Origin: a virus
Strand: one strand, 5' to 3'
Length of the DNA: 38,132 bases
Virus record (IMG/VR): IMGVR_UViG_3300030085_003208
Location: 1 to 38,132 of that record
Part shown: positions 21,259 through 31,051 of the stretch, in pieces
Position numbering within the stretch: position 1 is the stretch's first letter
How the letters are laid out: every line of letters starts with the position of its first letter
Notes under the pieces: model-generated
The model's input: the letters and a program-made list of their open reading frames with translations, nothing else
Told to the model about the DNA's origin: nothing
Databases searched by the model: none
Made by a program: the position numbers and the translations under genes

Positions 21259-24084
21259 TCAATATCCATATCCGCCACCTGATGATCCACTGCCACCAGA
21301 TCCTGATGAACCACTAGATCCTGATGAACCACTAGATCCACTACTAGAACTACCAGAAGAAGTAGATGGGGGTGTGGATGTTGTTGTAGTGGTGGTGGTA
21401 GTAGTAGTATTACTAGATGTAGATGTTGGGGTAGTAGTGGTGGTCGTCGTAGTAGTGGTAGTAGATTGTTGTGGTTGAACAATTCTTTGATTTACTTGTC
21501 CCAAACTTTCTTCAAGGGTATCATAAATGGTTTCATGGAATTCACTAGTGTGGTTAACACCAACCATTCTTACAGTTGTTCCATCTGCTCGTGTATGAAT
21601 ATGGAAAGGACCTGAATATGGAGCACCATTAACATATCCAATATTAGGTCTAGTATTTCCAATACAATCAATTACTTGAACTAATTTATTTGGATCAACA
21701 ACCTGTCCAGTTTTTAAGAATTCATTGAGTGGTGTGAACTTTAGGTTTACTCTAAAGTTGGCACCCATTCCTTCTGCACTAGAAACACTTGCAGTTGGAA
21801 TTTTTGTATATCCATATCCAGTTTCCAAAACAGTAAAGCTAACTATTTGTCCTAGATTATTGACACCAATTTGGAATGATCCACCATCACCATCATCTAA
21901 AGTTACAGTATCTCCATCAGTATATCCAATTCCTGTATCAATAATATCCACAGTATCAATTGTGGCAACAGCATCATTATTTCCTGTTCCACTTGTTCCG
22001 CCAGTTCCATCAGTTCCAGATGTAGTGGTCGTATCACTACCTGTAGTGGTTCCACCATCATCTAAAACATTTCCTCCACCAGAACTAGTTCCACCACCAC
22101 CAGTGGTATCATCAGCAGTATTTCCATCACCATCACCATCACCACCAGTTCCATCACCATCATCAATATCATCATCACCATCTGCTTCTGGTGGATTTAC
22201 ACCAGGTATAGAATCTGGTGGAGTTCCTTGAGTTGCAATTAGAGTAATTGATTGTGTTGTTGTCTGAATAATAGAACCATTATTTTGTGATGCTATACCA
22301 TTATCGTTTTCAGCAGTTAGAGTGTATGTCAGAGCAACACCAGATCCGTCTGATGGAAAGTTCAGATTATTTGGTATTACTGTGGTTATTGCACCATTGA
22401 GTGGTAAAGAATTATTTTCTTCTGCACCAGATAGTGAGACAGTTTCTGCATTCTGTGTTTCCCAGCTCAGTAAAACGAGTTCTCCAGTGACAACATTCGT
22501 ATTTGATGCTGTAAAAGAACTAATTACTGGTGCTTCTGTGTTTACATTCTCGGAGGATTCTCCTTCCTGATTAACTGTAAGAATGAAAGTTTGTTCTACT
22601 ACTTGGGGGGAAGAACCTTGATTTATCTTAGTTGCTTTTAATGTAAATGTTTTTGTTGTTTGAGTTTCATTTGGTGCAAATATAACATCATCTTCCATAA
22701 CAGGAAGAGTTGCACTGCCAACTAAAGGTAAAGCAGTATATCCTTCAATTTGCAATGAGACTTCATCAGCATTAACAACATTCCAATTCAAAGTTACGGA
22801 ATTATTGACTGTTAATGGATTGGGTGCTCCATAAAATGATGTAATAGACGGAGCACCTCCATTATAGGTATTCTCATAACCAGTTCCAGGGTTTGCTATT
22901 GTAATGCCTGATAGTTCACCAGTTTCGTATCCATCATCATCTGTTGCCATATTAGCAAAACCACTGGCATCTGCTCCACATCCTGCTGGATCAACAATTT
23001 GAACAAACGGTGGTGACTTATAACCAGATCCACCATTCAGTAGGTTAGTTCCAATAACTTGTCCGACATTATTAACAACTGCTTGTGCAACAGCACCTGA
23101 CCCACCACCACCAAAAATTACAACCTGAGGTATTCCACACTCAAAGTTACCTGTATAACACTGTCCTGGTGATTGTGCTTGATTACCTTCTGGACCAAAG
23201 AAGTTATCCATCCACTCATTAGCACCAGCGGAAATTTCTCCAGGGAAATTTGGTGAAATACCAAAATTAAAGTTTGCAAAATTATCTTTTTCTGCTTTGG
23301 ATGGTCCACCCCATCCCTGTAGTGAAAACTCTTTTACCTCTGGGCATTCTGGACCACCACATAAGAAACCTTGGAATCCAAGAATAAAATCAATGGCAGA
23401 TGAAACAGAACCAAATATTTTACCAACTCCTCCGAGGATATCATTAATATTATCAAAAATTGGTCCTAAGATTCTATCAATATCATTTGTGAGACGATTA
23501 ATAAGTGCATTTGTAAATTTTTCTGCGGCACAGAATGGAGTTTGAATAACTTGTCCAATTAGTGAGTATAAGAAATCACCAACTAGTCCAAACAATCCAG
23601 CAATAATTTTCTCAAAAGAACAGAAGATTTGATCAACAACAGCAGCAACAATTGATTCCTTGATTGTTCTCAAGAAATTAGTCATGATCAATTCGAGTGC
23701 TGCAAGAATAAGAGATTTTAACTTATTCAAGACCCAGTTTCTTAATCTTTGAACTAGAGATTTAAGAACACCAGCAATTGCACCAGTGATGGCACTAATT
23801 GTATTTTTTAAATTTTGAACTTTATTAATTGCACCATTGATATAAAAATTGCCGTATTTTTGAACTCCACGCAAAAATACAAACAGTTTTTGTAGATTCC
23901 TGTTTATATCAGATAATCCACCTTTACTATCACAGGGATCACCTTTACTATAAATTTCTTCCTTTGCTATCTGCTCAAGATTCCACGCAACAGTCTGATA
24001 GTATTTGATACCATACTTCTCATCTTCTTTTTCTTTACCTCCCATCGAGGTTTCATCAATTAATGCTTTAGACTGAGTCGTCAT
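21259..24084 (-). CDS. large baseplate protein with Ig-like domains
   Basis: 941 aa. The first 130 residues are helical with hydrophobic stretches (TISAITGAIAGVLKSLVQRL); a second helical part runs to about 250. Next come repeats of the form NGGSGYKSPPFVQI, then two tandem Ig-like beta-sandwiches (about 410-500 and 510-610), an Asp/Gly linker, another GYGY module, and the motif PFHIHTRADGTTVRMVGVNH near 840. The last 70 residues are low-complexity Thr then Ser/Gly. It lies between the OB-fold gene and the needle-like gene, so it probably belongs to the hub or baseplate. Ig domains suggest carbohydrate contact. Confidence 0.72.
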   Translation of the reverse strand: MTTQSKALIDETSMGGKEKEDEKYGIKYYQTVAWNLEQIAKEEIYSKGDPCDSKGGLSDINRNLQKLFVFLRGVQKYGNFYINGAINKVQNLKNTISAITGAIAGVLKSLVQRLRNWVLNKLKSLILAALELIMTNFLRTIKESIVAAVVDQIFCSFEKIIAGLFGLVGDFLYSLIGQVIQTPFCAAEKFTNALINRLTNDIDRILGPIFDNINDILGGVGKIFGSVSSAIDFILGFQGFLCGGPECPEVKEFSLQGWGGPSKAEKDNFANFNFGISPNFPGEISAGANEWMDNFFGPEGNQAQSPGQCYTGNFECGIPQVVIFGGGGSGAVAQAVVNNVGQVIGTNLLNGGSGYKSPPFVQIVDPAGCGADASGFANMATDDDGYETGELSGITIANPGTGYENTYNGGAPSITSFYGAPNPLTVNNSVTLNWNVVNADEVSLQIEGYTALPLVGSATLPVMEDDVIFAPNETQTTKTFTLKATKINQGSSPQVVEQTFILTVNQEGESSENVNTEAPVISSFTASNTNVVTGELVLLSWETQNAETVSLSGAEENNSLPLNGAITTVIPNNLNFPSDGSGVALTYTLTAENDNGIASQNNGSIIQTTTQSITLIATQGTPPDSIPGVNPPEADGDDDIDDGDGTGGDGDGDGNTADDTTGGGGTSSGGGNVLDDGGTTTGSDTTTTSGTDGTGGTSGTGNNDAVATIDTVDIIDTGIGYTDGDTVTLDDGDGGSFQIGVNNLGQIVSFTVLETGYGYTKIPTASVSSAEGMGANFRVNLKFTPLNEFLKTGQVVDPNKLVQVIDCIGNTRPNIGYVNGAPYSGPFHIHTRADGTTVRMVGVNHTSEFHETIYDTLEESLGQVNQRIVQPQQSTTTTTTTTTTTPTSTSSNTTTTTTTTTTSTPPSTSSGSSSSGSSGSSGSSGSSGSGGSGSSGGGYGY
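21262..21470 (-). repeat. Thr- and Ser/Gly-coding low-complexity tract
   Basis: Triplet-like repeats of ACT/ACC then TCT/GGA encode two polyThr runs followed by GSSGSSGSSG. Such DNA is prone to slippage and may vary in length between related phages. Confidence 0.75.
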
Positions 24085-24089
24085 AGTTA

Positions 24090-24587
24090 TCAGGTATTAG
24101 GATTCGTCTTAAAGAAATCTTGCGTTGGCAACTGAGCAGGTTGTTGTGAACTTGATCCTTCTCCAGCTACGATTTGATAACTAGATGGTTGTATTGTTCC
24201 ATGGAATGGATCAATTCTTTTAAATCCTGTGCTTTGCTGTTGTATTGCGTCATTAACAGAAATATCAACATCGGCACCAGTTCTTGGCATAACACCAATT
24301 ATAGCTGGTTCAGTGCATTCATCATCTAAAAAGAATCCAAATACAAATTCACCCCCAACAATGCCAGTTGATACTTTATTTAGAGATCCATGCGAATTGG
24401 GACGCAGAATCTGTGCCCAAGGTAGTTGACTATCAGGTAACTTTGTTCCTTCTGAAGGATGATACCCCATAATTCTTACTTTAACGCGATCACCCCATCT
24501 ATTGGGATCAGTCTTATTCGTAGTTTGAAGTGGTGGAACTTGTCCTATCCAGAATTTAGGACTTTTTCCAAAGAAACCTTTATTCAT
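24090..24587 (-). CDS. 5: baseplate hub protein, gp5 OB-fold domain
   Basis: 165 aa. Residues 8-60 (PKFWIGQVPPLQTTNKTDPN and RVKVRIMGYHPSEG) match the N-terminal OB-fold of T4 gp5, and GGEFVFGFFLDDECTEPAI with GVMPRTG is the usual continuation. The lysozyme and beta-helix domains of T4 gp5 are absent: the gene ends soon after the OB-fold with a Gln/Pro-rich tail. It should sit on the gp27-like trimer at the tip of the tail tube. It follows the gp27-like gene with 3 nt between. The name gene 5 refers only to this domain. Confidence 0.85.
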   Translation of the reverse strand: MNKGFFGKSPKFWIGQVPPLQTTNKTDPNRWGDRVKVRIMGYHPSEGTKLPDSQLPWAQILRPNSHGSLNKVSTGIVGGEFVFGFFLDDECTEPAIIGVMPRTGADVDISVNDAIQQQSTGFKRIDPFHGTIQPSSYQIVAGEGSSSQQPAQLPTQDFFKTNPNT

Positions 24588-24590
24588 TTA

Positions 24591-25970
24591 TTAATCCTCC
24601 TCTACAGTATATACACCATCAGTATCACGAACAACTGTCAAATGTGTTAACGATCCAATTTGTTGATCAGCAGTAAATTCATGTGCTAAGTTAACAATTA
24701 AATATTTACCACTTATTTTTTCGTCTGAAACACCCTCTTGTGGTGTATCTGTCAATGCAGGGAATTCACATTTTATAACCATGCCTGCCCTCAACTCAAG
24801 ATTACACGGAACAGCCATTTGAATCATCCTTGAAAAGATGAGATTATATCTCATTCTTCCCGCAGCATACCAGAATAGGGGATCATTATTGACCGTAGAT
24901 CCAATACCAACAGCAAAATTACCCGAATTTAAAATTTGAAAATTAGTTGTAGAAAATTCACCTTTGCCTTCATAGATATCAGTTAACTCCTCAGAACCCA
25001 TTCTCTTTAATATTTTGTCAACCGATTTGATAACAACCTCAGATGTTTCCCAAGTTGCTGGATTCATGAAAACATTCTTAGAATTTATTCCAGAATCTTG
25101 CTGTGAAAACATATTACCAGAAGGTTTAACAAATTCATACTTCAATATTCTAAAATTACTTTGATCGCAAAAAGTTGCAACATCTCTATAAACATATGCG
25201 ATTGGATATGGTGTTGCAGATATTAAAGAGTCTATTCCTCTAAAATAAAATCCATCCTGTGTTTCAAAAATAAAAAATCCAGGAGCAGCATTAGTTGGCA
25301 CTTCAGGAACTGCTTTAGGGCATAAATCTAATAAAAATTCAAAAGGTGATCTACCATTACCATAATCTGCGGATGTATCTTTTGTTGGTGTAAAATGTAC
25401 GGCATTGTCGGGTGCTTTCTCGGCAGGAACTGTTAATCCACCATTTTCAAGCGTATCCGTTAGGACTGCTCTTGCCGTCTCAGAAATTTTTCCATCATAT
25501 TTTTTATCAACTCTAATTGTTGCATCTCTTGCACCTGGTTCGGAACATAAGTTAATTGTTAAAATCTGTTTCTTATCTTTTGTCATAACATCTGAAACTG
25601 ATGTTACTTCTAATGGATAAGTTGAATCAAATTTTAATTGAGCATATTGATCTGGTTCTAAATTTAAAAAACTAGAATTTGCATTGTAAATGTTTCCAGA
25701 TCCATTTTCAAGAGTTATATTTAATTTATTACCAACCAGTTCTTCGGCAAGAGAAAACAAATTTAATGATCTTTCTCCAACACCAGCAGTTACAGAATAT
25801 CCACTATCAATTACCACTAATTTTGCAGTAATATGTGGTGACAACAGAGATTCAAAATATTTAAATCCTAAAAATCCACCAGAAAGAGTTATGGATTGAC
25901 CATCAGTTATATTGTTAACACCTAATGTTAATTCAGTTATTGATGCAGGTCTTGCCCAGTTCCTTACCAT
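24591..25970 (-). CDS. 27: gp27-like baseplate hub protein
   Basis: 459 aa. Position between the tape-measure-like genes and the gp5 OB-fold gene matches T4 gene 27. The protein is beta-rich with FKYFESLLSPHITAKLVVID near residue 34 and two tube-like domains, then RSPFEFLLDLCPKAV and FIFETQDGFYFRGIDSLI in the middle and GKYLIVNLAHEF near the end, a pattern shared with hub proteins of the gp27/gpD type. Its role is to form the trimeric platform joining tube and spike. Identity is inferred from order and fold pattern. Confidence 0.78.
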   Translation of the reverse strand: MVRNWARPASITELTLGVNNITDGQSITLSGGFLGFKYFESLLSPHITAKLVVIDSGYSVTAGVGERSLNLFSLAEELVGNKLNITLENGSGNIYNANSSFLNLEPDQYAQLKFDSTYPLEVTSVSDVMTKDKKQILTINLCSEPGARDATIRVDKKYDGKISETARAVLTDTLENGGLTVPAEKAPDNAVHFTPTKDTSADYGNGRSPFEFLLDLCPKAVPEVPTNAAPGFFIFETQDGFYFRGIDSLISATPYPIAYVYRDVATFCDQSNFRILKYEFVKPSGNMFSQQDSGINSKNVFMNPATWETSEVVIKSVDKILKRMGSEELTDIYEGKGEFSTTNFQILNSGNFAVGIGSTVNNDPLFWYAAGRMRYNLIFSRMIQMAVPCNLELRAGMVIKCEFPALTDTPQEGVSDEKISGKYLIVNLAHEFTADQQIGSLTHLTVVRDTDGVYTVEED

Positions 25971-25979
25971 TTATCCCCC

Positions 25980-27860
25980 CTAAGACGTAATTATAGTATC
26001 TTGATTAACAAAGACAAGTAATGTAGAACCGGCAACATCATCAGGAGATTGCATTGCCAACAGATTTGTTCTATCTATATCAGGATTATTCACTTGAAGA
26101 CCTGGCACAGGTGGCGGTGCTGTAACCGTTGGAAATAAATCCTTAGGAACCGCAGCAGGTCCTCTCTTGATACTTTCATTTGTATCACCACCAGTTCCAT
26201 ATGCAGTGAAGAACTGATTATCTGCTGCAGTCCCTCTAGTTCTCATTTCTGCCCTATCTCTACGATCGATAGTAGAACCTGCACCAAGAAACTCTGTTCT
26301 CCCCCCAACATGTTCTGCTGCTTTTATTTGCATATCTCTATTTCCAAGTGCTGCCATAGTTTGATCAAATAATCTAGCAACACTTTCTCTAGAAGGAGAT
26401 TGTTTTCTTTTCTTATAATAAGACATCATAGCATCAATTGCACTATCTCTGTCTTTGACATTTTTCCATATATCAGCGGTTTTAGTTCCAGGACCACTAC
26501 TTGCATTTGGATCTATGTAAGCAGGTTGATATTGAGCATCTCTAGTAATTACTTCACTAATACTAGATCCATAACGTTTATTAGGATCAGCTGCTCTATT
26601 ATAGATTGATTGTGCAACGTCTGCTCTTGCCTGAGCATTACCACCTTCTAATGCAGATATTGCTGCTATTAGTGCTTGATCACTAGTGGCATTAGATGCA
26701 ATTGGAGCATTCTCTAGATTAGGTAAACTACCAGGTCTATAAGGACGATTTGAGTCATCATCTTCATTTTTATCCTGCAATCCAAATAATTTTCTAATAT
26801 TACCTACGAGATCTTCTAAAAGATTATTTGACTTGGTTTTTTCTTCCAGATTATTTGCTTGCGCTACTGTTGTTTTTTGGAAAGTGGAGAAAGAATCAAT
26901 ACTAGAACCAGTTCTTATCGGTTTAGTATCAAGAGTTAAATCCTTAGTATTGTATGATGATCCTTTGATAGTTCCACCAATAGAATATCCTTTTATAGTT
27001 TCTTCAACAAGTCTCGATTGAGCAAAAAACTCTTCTTTTGTTAAGGAGACCGCATCTGGAGATTCATACTTGATGGTTGATGATCCAAATGCACCTGCAA
27101 TTCTAGAAATATATCCAACACCAGGAAGAAAAACTTTCTTATTCTTTGGATAATTGGAATTACTAATAACTTTATTCACTTCCTTTGCTGCTCTATCAAA
27201 TCCAGCAACCTGAACTGGTTTTCCAGATACTGAATTTATTGGAGTAAATGATCTTGTAGTAGCACGAGATGAATTTGGATTAACTGGAAGAGTTCCTGGT
27301 GCTCCAGGAGCAGGAACCTTTAATCCTTGTTCAATGTCTCTCAAATCTTTAAAAGATTCATCAATTTCATTTACATCTGTTCCATCCAAAAACTTATTCA
27401 GTTCGTCCAAATCTCTTTTTATTTGTTCTTCCTTTCCTGGAGTTAATTTTTGAGTAAGTTCAATAAACATCATCGAGAGTTTACCAATCTCACCAACTAT
27501 AAATTTGATATTGTCAATAATACCTTTGTTATCTTCAAGAAACTTCTCTATACGTGCAATGATAGCAGGTAAACTATTAACTAAAATTCCGGCACCAATT
27601 AAAACAAAAAAGTCCTTTAATTTATCAATAAAACTTCTTGCAGGTTGAGTAACTCTCTGTGCAATTCCAGATCCAAGTCTTTGTTTTTTATTTCCTTCAA
27701 TAAGATCTTCTCTTTGCTTTAATTTTATCTTGTTCTGTTGAACTTGGAATAATCTTTTTTCTTCAGCACGAAGTTTCTTCATGCTCTTGTTCCCTTCGGC
27801 AAGAGTCTTATTGATCTTTATTGCATTTATTTTTAGAGTTTTTATTCCAGTTTCAATCAT
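25980..27860 (-). CDS. tape-measure-like protein with SleB-type hydrolase domain
   Basis: 626 aa. Residues 1-70 form a charged coiled coil; residues 85-105 are hydrophobic (FFVLIGAGILVNSLPAIIAR). Around residues 395-520 AAISALEGGNAQARADVAQS, IYNRAAD, YGSSISEVITRD and YQPAYID match the SleB/cell-wall hydrolase domain, with the Glu of ALEGG as likely catalytic acid. It would cut peptidoglycan during DNA entry. It follows by 4-nt overlap a longer protein of similar layout, suggesting the two act together inside the tail tube or at the hub. This may stand in for the missing lysozyme of gp5. Confidence 0.75.
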   Translation of the reverse strand: MIETGIKTLKINAIKINKTLAEGNKSMKKLRAEEKRLFQVQQNKIKLKQREDLIEGNKKQRLGSGIAQRVTQPARSFIDKLKDFFVLIGAGILVNSLPAIIARIEKFLEDNKGIIDNIKFIVGEIGKLSMMFIELTQKLTPGKEEQIKRDLDELNKFLDGTDVNEIDESFKDLRDIEQGLKVPAPGAPGTLPVNPNSSRATTRSFTPINSVSGKPVQVAGFDRAAKEVNKVISNSNYPKNKKVFLPGVGYISRIAGAFGSSTIKYESPDAVSLTKEEFFAQSRLVEETIKGYSIGGTIKGSSYNTKDLTLDTKPIRTGSSIDSFSTFQKTTVAQANNLEEKTKSNNLLEDLVGNIRKLFGLQDKNEDDDSNRPYRPGSLPNLENAPIASNATSDQALIAAISALEGGNAQARADVAQSIYNRAADPNKRYGSSISEVITRDAQYQPAYIDPNASSGPGTKTADIWKNVKDRDSAIDAMMSYYKKRKQSPSRESVARLFDQTMAALGNRDMQIKAAEHVGGRTEFLGAGSTIDRRDRAEMRTRGTAADNQFFTAYGTGGDTNESIKRGPAAVPKDLFPTVTAPPPVPGLQVNNPDIDRTNLLAMQSPDDVAGSTLLVFVNQDTIITS

Positions 27861-30118
27861 AAGTCAACTCCATATGCAGAAAATGATCTACCAAAGAATG
27901 GATTATCCATATCCATCGGTGCAATTAAAATCTCAGGAGATGCAGATTCTGTTGGTTGTTCTTGTGGTTGTGCCTGCTGCTGTTGTCCAGGTCCTTGTAT
28001 TACCGTTGGTGGTAAATTGACACTCATTGTTTCAATAGAACCTTCACCAGATGATTCTGATTTTGTTCTTCTATGAGTATAGGTTTGAATTTTTTCTGGT
28101 TTAAAAGGAACGACTTCTAATCTAATCGGTTGCGATTCAACTGGTTCCACCTTAGGTTGACTATTCTCCCTTGCATAATTCATAAGTTGCACTAAATTTT
28201 GTGTCTGTGCAACTAATTCTTCTCCTGTATTACTAGTGCGAATTATTTCAGGTGGATTGTTTATTCTGTTTAAAAGATCAATAAATCCTCCAGATTTTTC
28301 AAGTTCTTTCAGTTCTAATTTTCTAACTTGCTTTTCCACAAGATCACCAAATTTTTCAAACAAAGAAACAGATCTGGTTGTTTCTTCTTGCTGCAATCCA
28401 AAGTTTCTTGCCTGTTGTTCTACACCGCTTTTGAATGATAAGAACATCCTTCCTGCATTATCATTAATATCTTTCAATACAGGACGGAACATATTTGCAG
28501 ATGATGTTTTGATAACTTCTTCACCAGGTGCAAGTATTGCTGGAACACTATCAACATTTGTTGGTCCCTTGCCAGGTATCGTTCCACCTCTAGATAATGT
28601 GGGAAGTATTTTACCACCAACTTGCTCAACTGGTGTTTGTAGTGGATTACCAAAACCCCCAAAGTCAGGTCTAATTTTTGGTAAATTATCTCCCATCTTA
28701 TTCAAGAGTTGTCTTGCAGCAGCTCTATCAACTAGTGGTGCATTTGGATTATTATAAATTTGTCTAAGATCAATTTTACTAGGACTTAATTTCTTTAACT
28801 GTGCAGCTCTTGTTCCAATTTGTTCTGCCCAAGCTTTACCCTGTTTAAATCTAATTGCAGATTCTGCTCTTTGAGCGGCAGTTCTAGAGGTCGTGCTGGC
28901 AGTTGATCTTCCCGTTCCTCTTACAAGATTTTGCAACAATCTAGGTCCCTGGGATAATCCCAGAGCACCACCCAGTGCCAAAAGTGATTTTGCAAGAACT
29001 ACTGCCACTGGTCCAATAGTGACCAAATCTCCCAGTGGAGATACTGTTTTACCACCTTTTACAAAATTATCGTATCCTTTGTCTATTAAAAATTGTCTTT
29101 CAGCATCGTTATAATTACCAGGCGCTCTTGAGAGTAAATCATCAAGATTGAACACAGGCACTCTTTCAGGTTCTCTTCCAGGTATTGGTTGTTCTACTGG
29201 TTCTAATCCAGGTGCTGGGGCAGGAGCAGGAGCAGGTACTGGGGCAGGGGTAGGTGCAGTAGGAGGAGTCGTTGTTGGATTATCGGGAATACCAAGTTTT
29301 GGTTTTAATCCATTAATAAATGCCGCACTTGCTAATAATGTAAGAATTATTTGTGGTAGTTTACTGACAACACAAGCAACTACACCTCTACAAAAATCTT
29401 CACTGCCTGGTTTGAATTTTCCATTTTTTCCAAATAGATCTTTCAGTCTTCTAGTTAAACTACGTGCAAGAGAGAATAACCCCTTTAACTTTAATAGAAG
29501 ACCTAATATTTTACCACCAATTACAATAGCAAGTAGTGTTTTCCAGTGATCTCGTAGGAAATTAAATACTCTAACTAATTTTTCTCTATTTTCTTTCTTT
29601 GATAACCATTCAAAAGCAGCATTAAGTGCAATACCAGTTCCGAGTATTGTTAAAAAATCAATAATCTTATCAAAAATACCTTTAACTGGTGATAATACCT
29701 TTACACCAAAATCTTTTATATTTTTAACTAATCCTTTTCCTCTTTCTACAAAATCTTCTTTTGCTACAAGTTTCTTCTTCCTTACTTGTTTTCTAGAAAG
29801 TTGTAATATACTTTTTTTCTCGGCAATTCTATTAGCAAAATCAATTGCTAACTGATTTTGAATCTCTACAAGAATTCTATTAGTTTCTGAAAGTGTTGCC
29901 GCTAACGATCCTGTAGATACTGTTTCTTGTCCTTTTAAATCTTCTGCTTTTATTGCCTGTGCTTTCTTTGCTCTCACAAAAGACATCTTGGATGCCTTCA
30001 GTTTTGGTTTAGCAAACGAAAAACCAATAGTCTTCGCACCTTTCATCAATGGGGACGAATCCTTCCCCATTTTTGGTAATGATGGTGCTTGGAATAATGG
30101 TTGGTTTTCTAATGCCAC
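27857..30118 (-). CDS. tape-measure-like virion protein
   Basis: 753 aa starting at GTG 30118, which overlaps the upstream stop. The N-terminal 120 residues are basic and helical. There are about four hydrophobic segments (near 150, 190, 255 and 370), a Pro/Ala linker (APVPAPAPAPAPG) near 295, and LSRGGTIPGKGPTNVDSVPA with ILAPGEEVI, a motif common in phage tape measures. The C-terminus is Pro/Gln-rich. It probably fills the tail tube, sets its length and enters the host membrane. T4 gp29 is the functional counterpart by position, but I cannot show homology. Confidence 0.72.
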   Translation of the reverse strand: MALENQPLFQAPSLPKMGKDSSPLMKGAKTIGFSFAKPKLKASKMSFVRAKKAQAIKAEDLKGQETVSTGSLAATLSETNRILVEIQNQLAIDFANRIAEKKSILQLSRKQVRKKKLVAKEDFVERGKGLVKNIKDFGVKVLSPVKGIFDKIIDFLTILGTGIALNAAFEWLSKKENREKLVRVFNFLRDHWKTLLAIVIGGKILGLLLKLKGLFSLARSLTRRLKDLFGKNGKFKPGSEDFCRGVVACVVSKLPQIILTLLASAAFINGLKPKLGIPDNPTTTPPTAPTPAPVPAPAPAPAPGLEPVEQPIPGREPERVPVFNLDDLLSRAPGNYNDAERQFLIDKGYDNFVKGGKTVSPLGDLVTIGPVAVVLAKSLLALGGALGLSQGPRLLQNLVRGTGRSTASTTSRTAAQRAESAIRFKQGKAWAEQIGTRAAQLKKLSPSKIDLRQIYNNPNAPLVDRAAARQLLNKMGDNLPKIRPDFGGFGNPLQTPVEQVGGKILPTLSRGGTIPGKGPTNVDSVPAILAPGEEVIKTSSANMFRPVLKDINDNAGRMFLSFKSGVEQQARNFGLQQEETTRSVSLFEKFGDLVEKQVRKLELKELEKSGGFIDLLNRINNPPEIIRTSNTGEELVAQTQNLVQLMNYARENSQPKVEPVESQPIRLEVVPFKPEKIQTYTHRRTKSESSGEGSIETMSVNLPPTVIQGPGQQQQAQPQEQPTESASPEILIAPMDMDNPFFGRSFSAYGVDL

Positions 30119-30291
30119 TACTGATTCTGCTGTGCCTTAAGGTTTTCTTCTTCAATGTGTTGGGAAAGCATCGTTACATATACTTCTCTCTCCCAAGGTA
30201 TCATATTTTCAAGCTCTGTTAATGAATATTTATGATACTGAATCAAGGAAAAATTCGTCTTGTAATACACCTCAAGACTAGTATGTGACAT
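30118..30291 (-). CDS. small baseplate assembly protein, possible gp51 counterpart
   Basis: 57 aa, starting MSHTSLEVYYKTNFSLIQYH and containing SLTELENMIPWEREVYVTML. The motif of a helix followed by PWE-x-E-x-Y resembles short tail assembly chaperones that precede tape-measure genes. In T4, gene 51 stands between 26 and 27, and here the gene lies directly after gene 26. It is 2 nt from the gene 26 stop and overlaps the next start by 1 nt. Name assigned by position only. Confidence 0.65.
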   Translation of the reverse strand: MSHTSLEVYYKTNFSLIQYHKYSLTELENMIPWEREVYVTMLSQHIEEENLKAQQNQ

Positions 30292-30293
30292 GA

Positions 30294-31016
30294 CTAGCTG
30301 AAAAAAGATGCTAATCCCTCAAGCACAATCTCATTATCTTTTTTGGTATTAGGATTCTTTACAACAATAGTATGTGTAAGTTTAGGCATTGTTTCAAAGA
30401 ACTTCTCAATTTCTTTGAATTGCTTGGTATTCATTTGTTCAACAAATTCTATCATCTCCTTCTTAGTTGAATCTTTTGCAGACCAACATTCATCTTCATT
30501 ATAGATCATCTCAATACATGAAGAAATCATCTCAAGAGATTGATCAACACCTTCACTATCACCTTGAACTTCAAAATTATTTTCAACAAATTGATCGATA
30601 GTTGGATACTTCAACTTCATTGAAAGTGAATCATCCAATTTTATGATATTGGTATGATCTTTATTCTTTTGAACTTTGATTGTATCAATATCAATCTCAG
30701 TTTGAACCTGAGTCTCACCATCATCCTGACAGGTTACGGTAACCTCAATTTGCTCACCAACAGACTTGGCACGAATATTAAGAAACAAATATTCAATATC
30801 AAACGTTGCAAGTTCTTGCACCTTAACACCACGAGTGCTAATGCAATCAGACAAGATTTGAACAATGGCATCAGTAATCTGTCCCATGTCTTCAGATTCC
30901 AGTGCCATTACTAGAATTTTTTCTTCTCTTACCAGAAAGGGACGATACTTTACTTTCTTTCCAGTAGAAGGAATCTCCAACTCATACGTTGGAGTGCTAA
31001 TTTTTGGTAAAGGCAT
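30294..31016 (-). CDS. 26: baseplate hub assembly protein gp26
   Basis: 240 aa. The start PLPKISTPTYELEIPSTGKK and KYRPFLVREEKILVMALES is the characteristic N-terminus of the T4 gp26/baseplate hub family. The middle has GVKVQELATFDIEYLFLNIR and beta strands; the C-terminal half is helical. gp26 is needed to assemble the central hub and may act as a chaperone. It is the first gene of the leftward baseplate operon, with GATAAATAAA 25 nt upstream and GGAG before the ATG. Confidence 0.88.
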   Translation of the reverse strand: MPLPKISTPTYELEIPSTGKKVKYRPFLVREEKILVMALESEDMGQITDAIVQILSDCISTRGVKVQELATFDIEYLFLNIRAKSVGEQIEVTVTCQDDGETQVQTEIDIDTIKVQKNKDHTNIIKLDDSLSMKLKYPTIDQFVENNFEVQGDSEGVDQSLEMISSCIEMIYNEDECWSAKDSTKKEMIEFVEQMNTKQFKEIEKFFETMPKLTHTIVVKNPNTKKDNEIVLEGLASFFS

Positions 31017-31040
31017 AATCTCCGATACAATTCAGATATT

Positions 31041-31050
31041 TTTATTTATC
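31041..31050 (-). promoter_or_regulatory. late-promoter-like motif
   Basis: GATAAATAAA on the minus strand ahead of gene 26. Same 10-mer as at 17040-17049. Confidence 0.65.
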
Positions 31051-31051
31051 A

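Noticed and set aside
21206-21478. Plus-strand frame rich in Pro/Asp/Val
   Set aside because: Antisense of the Thr/Ser/Gly repeat tract; no ribosome site and no protein-like pattern.
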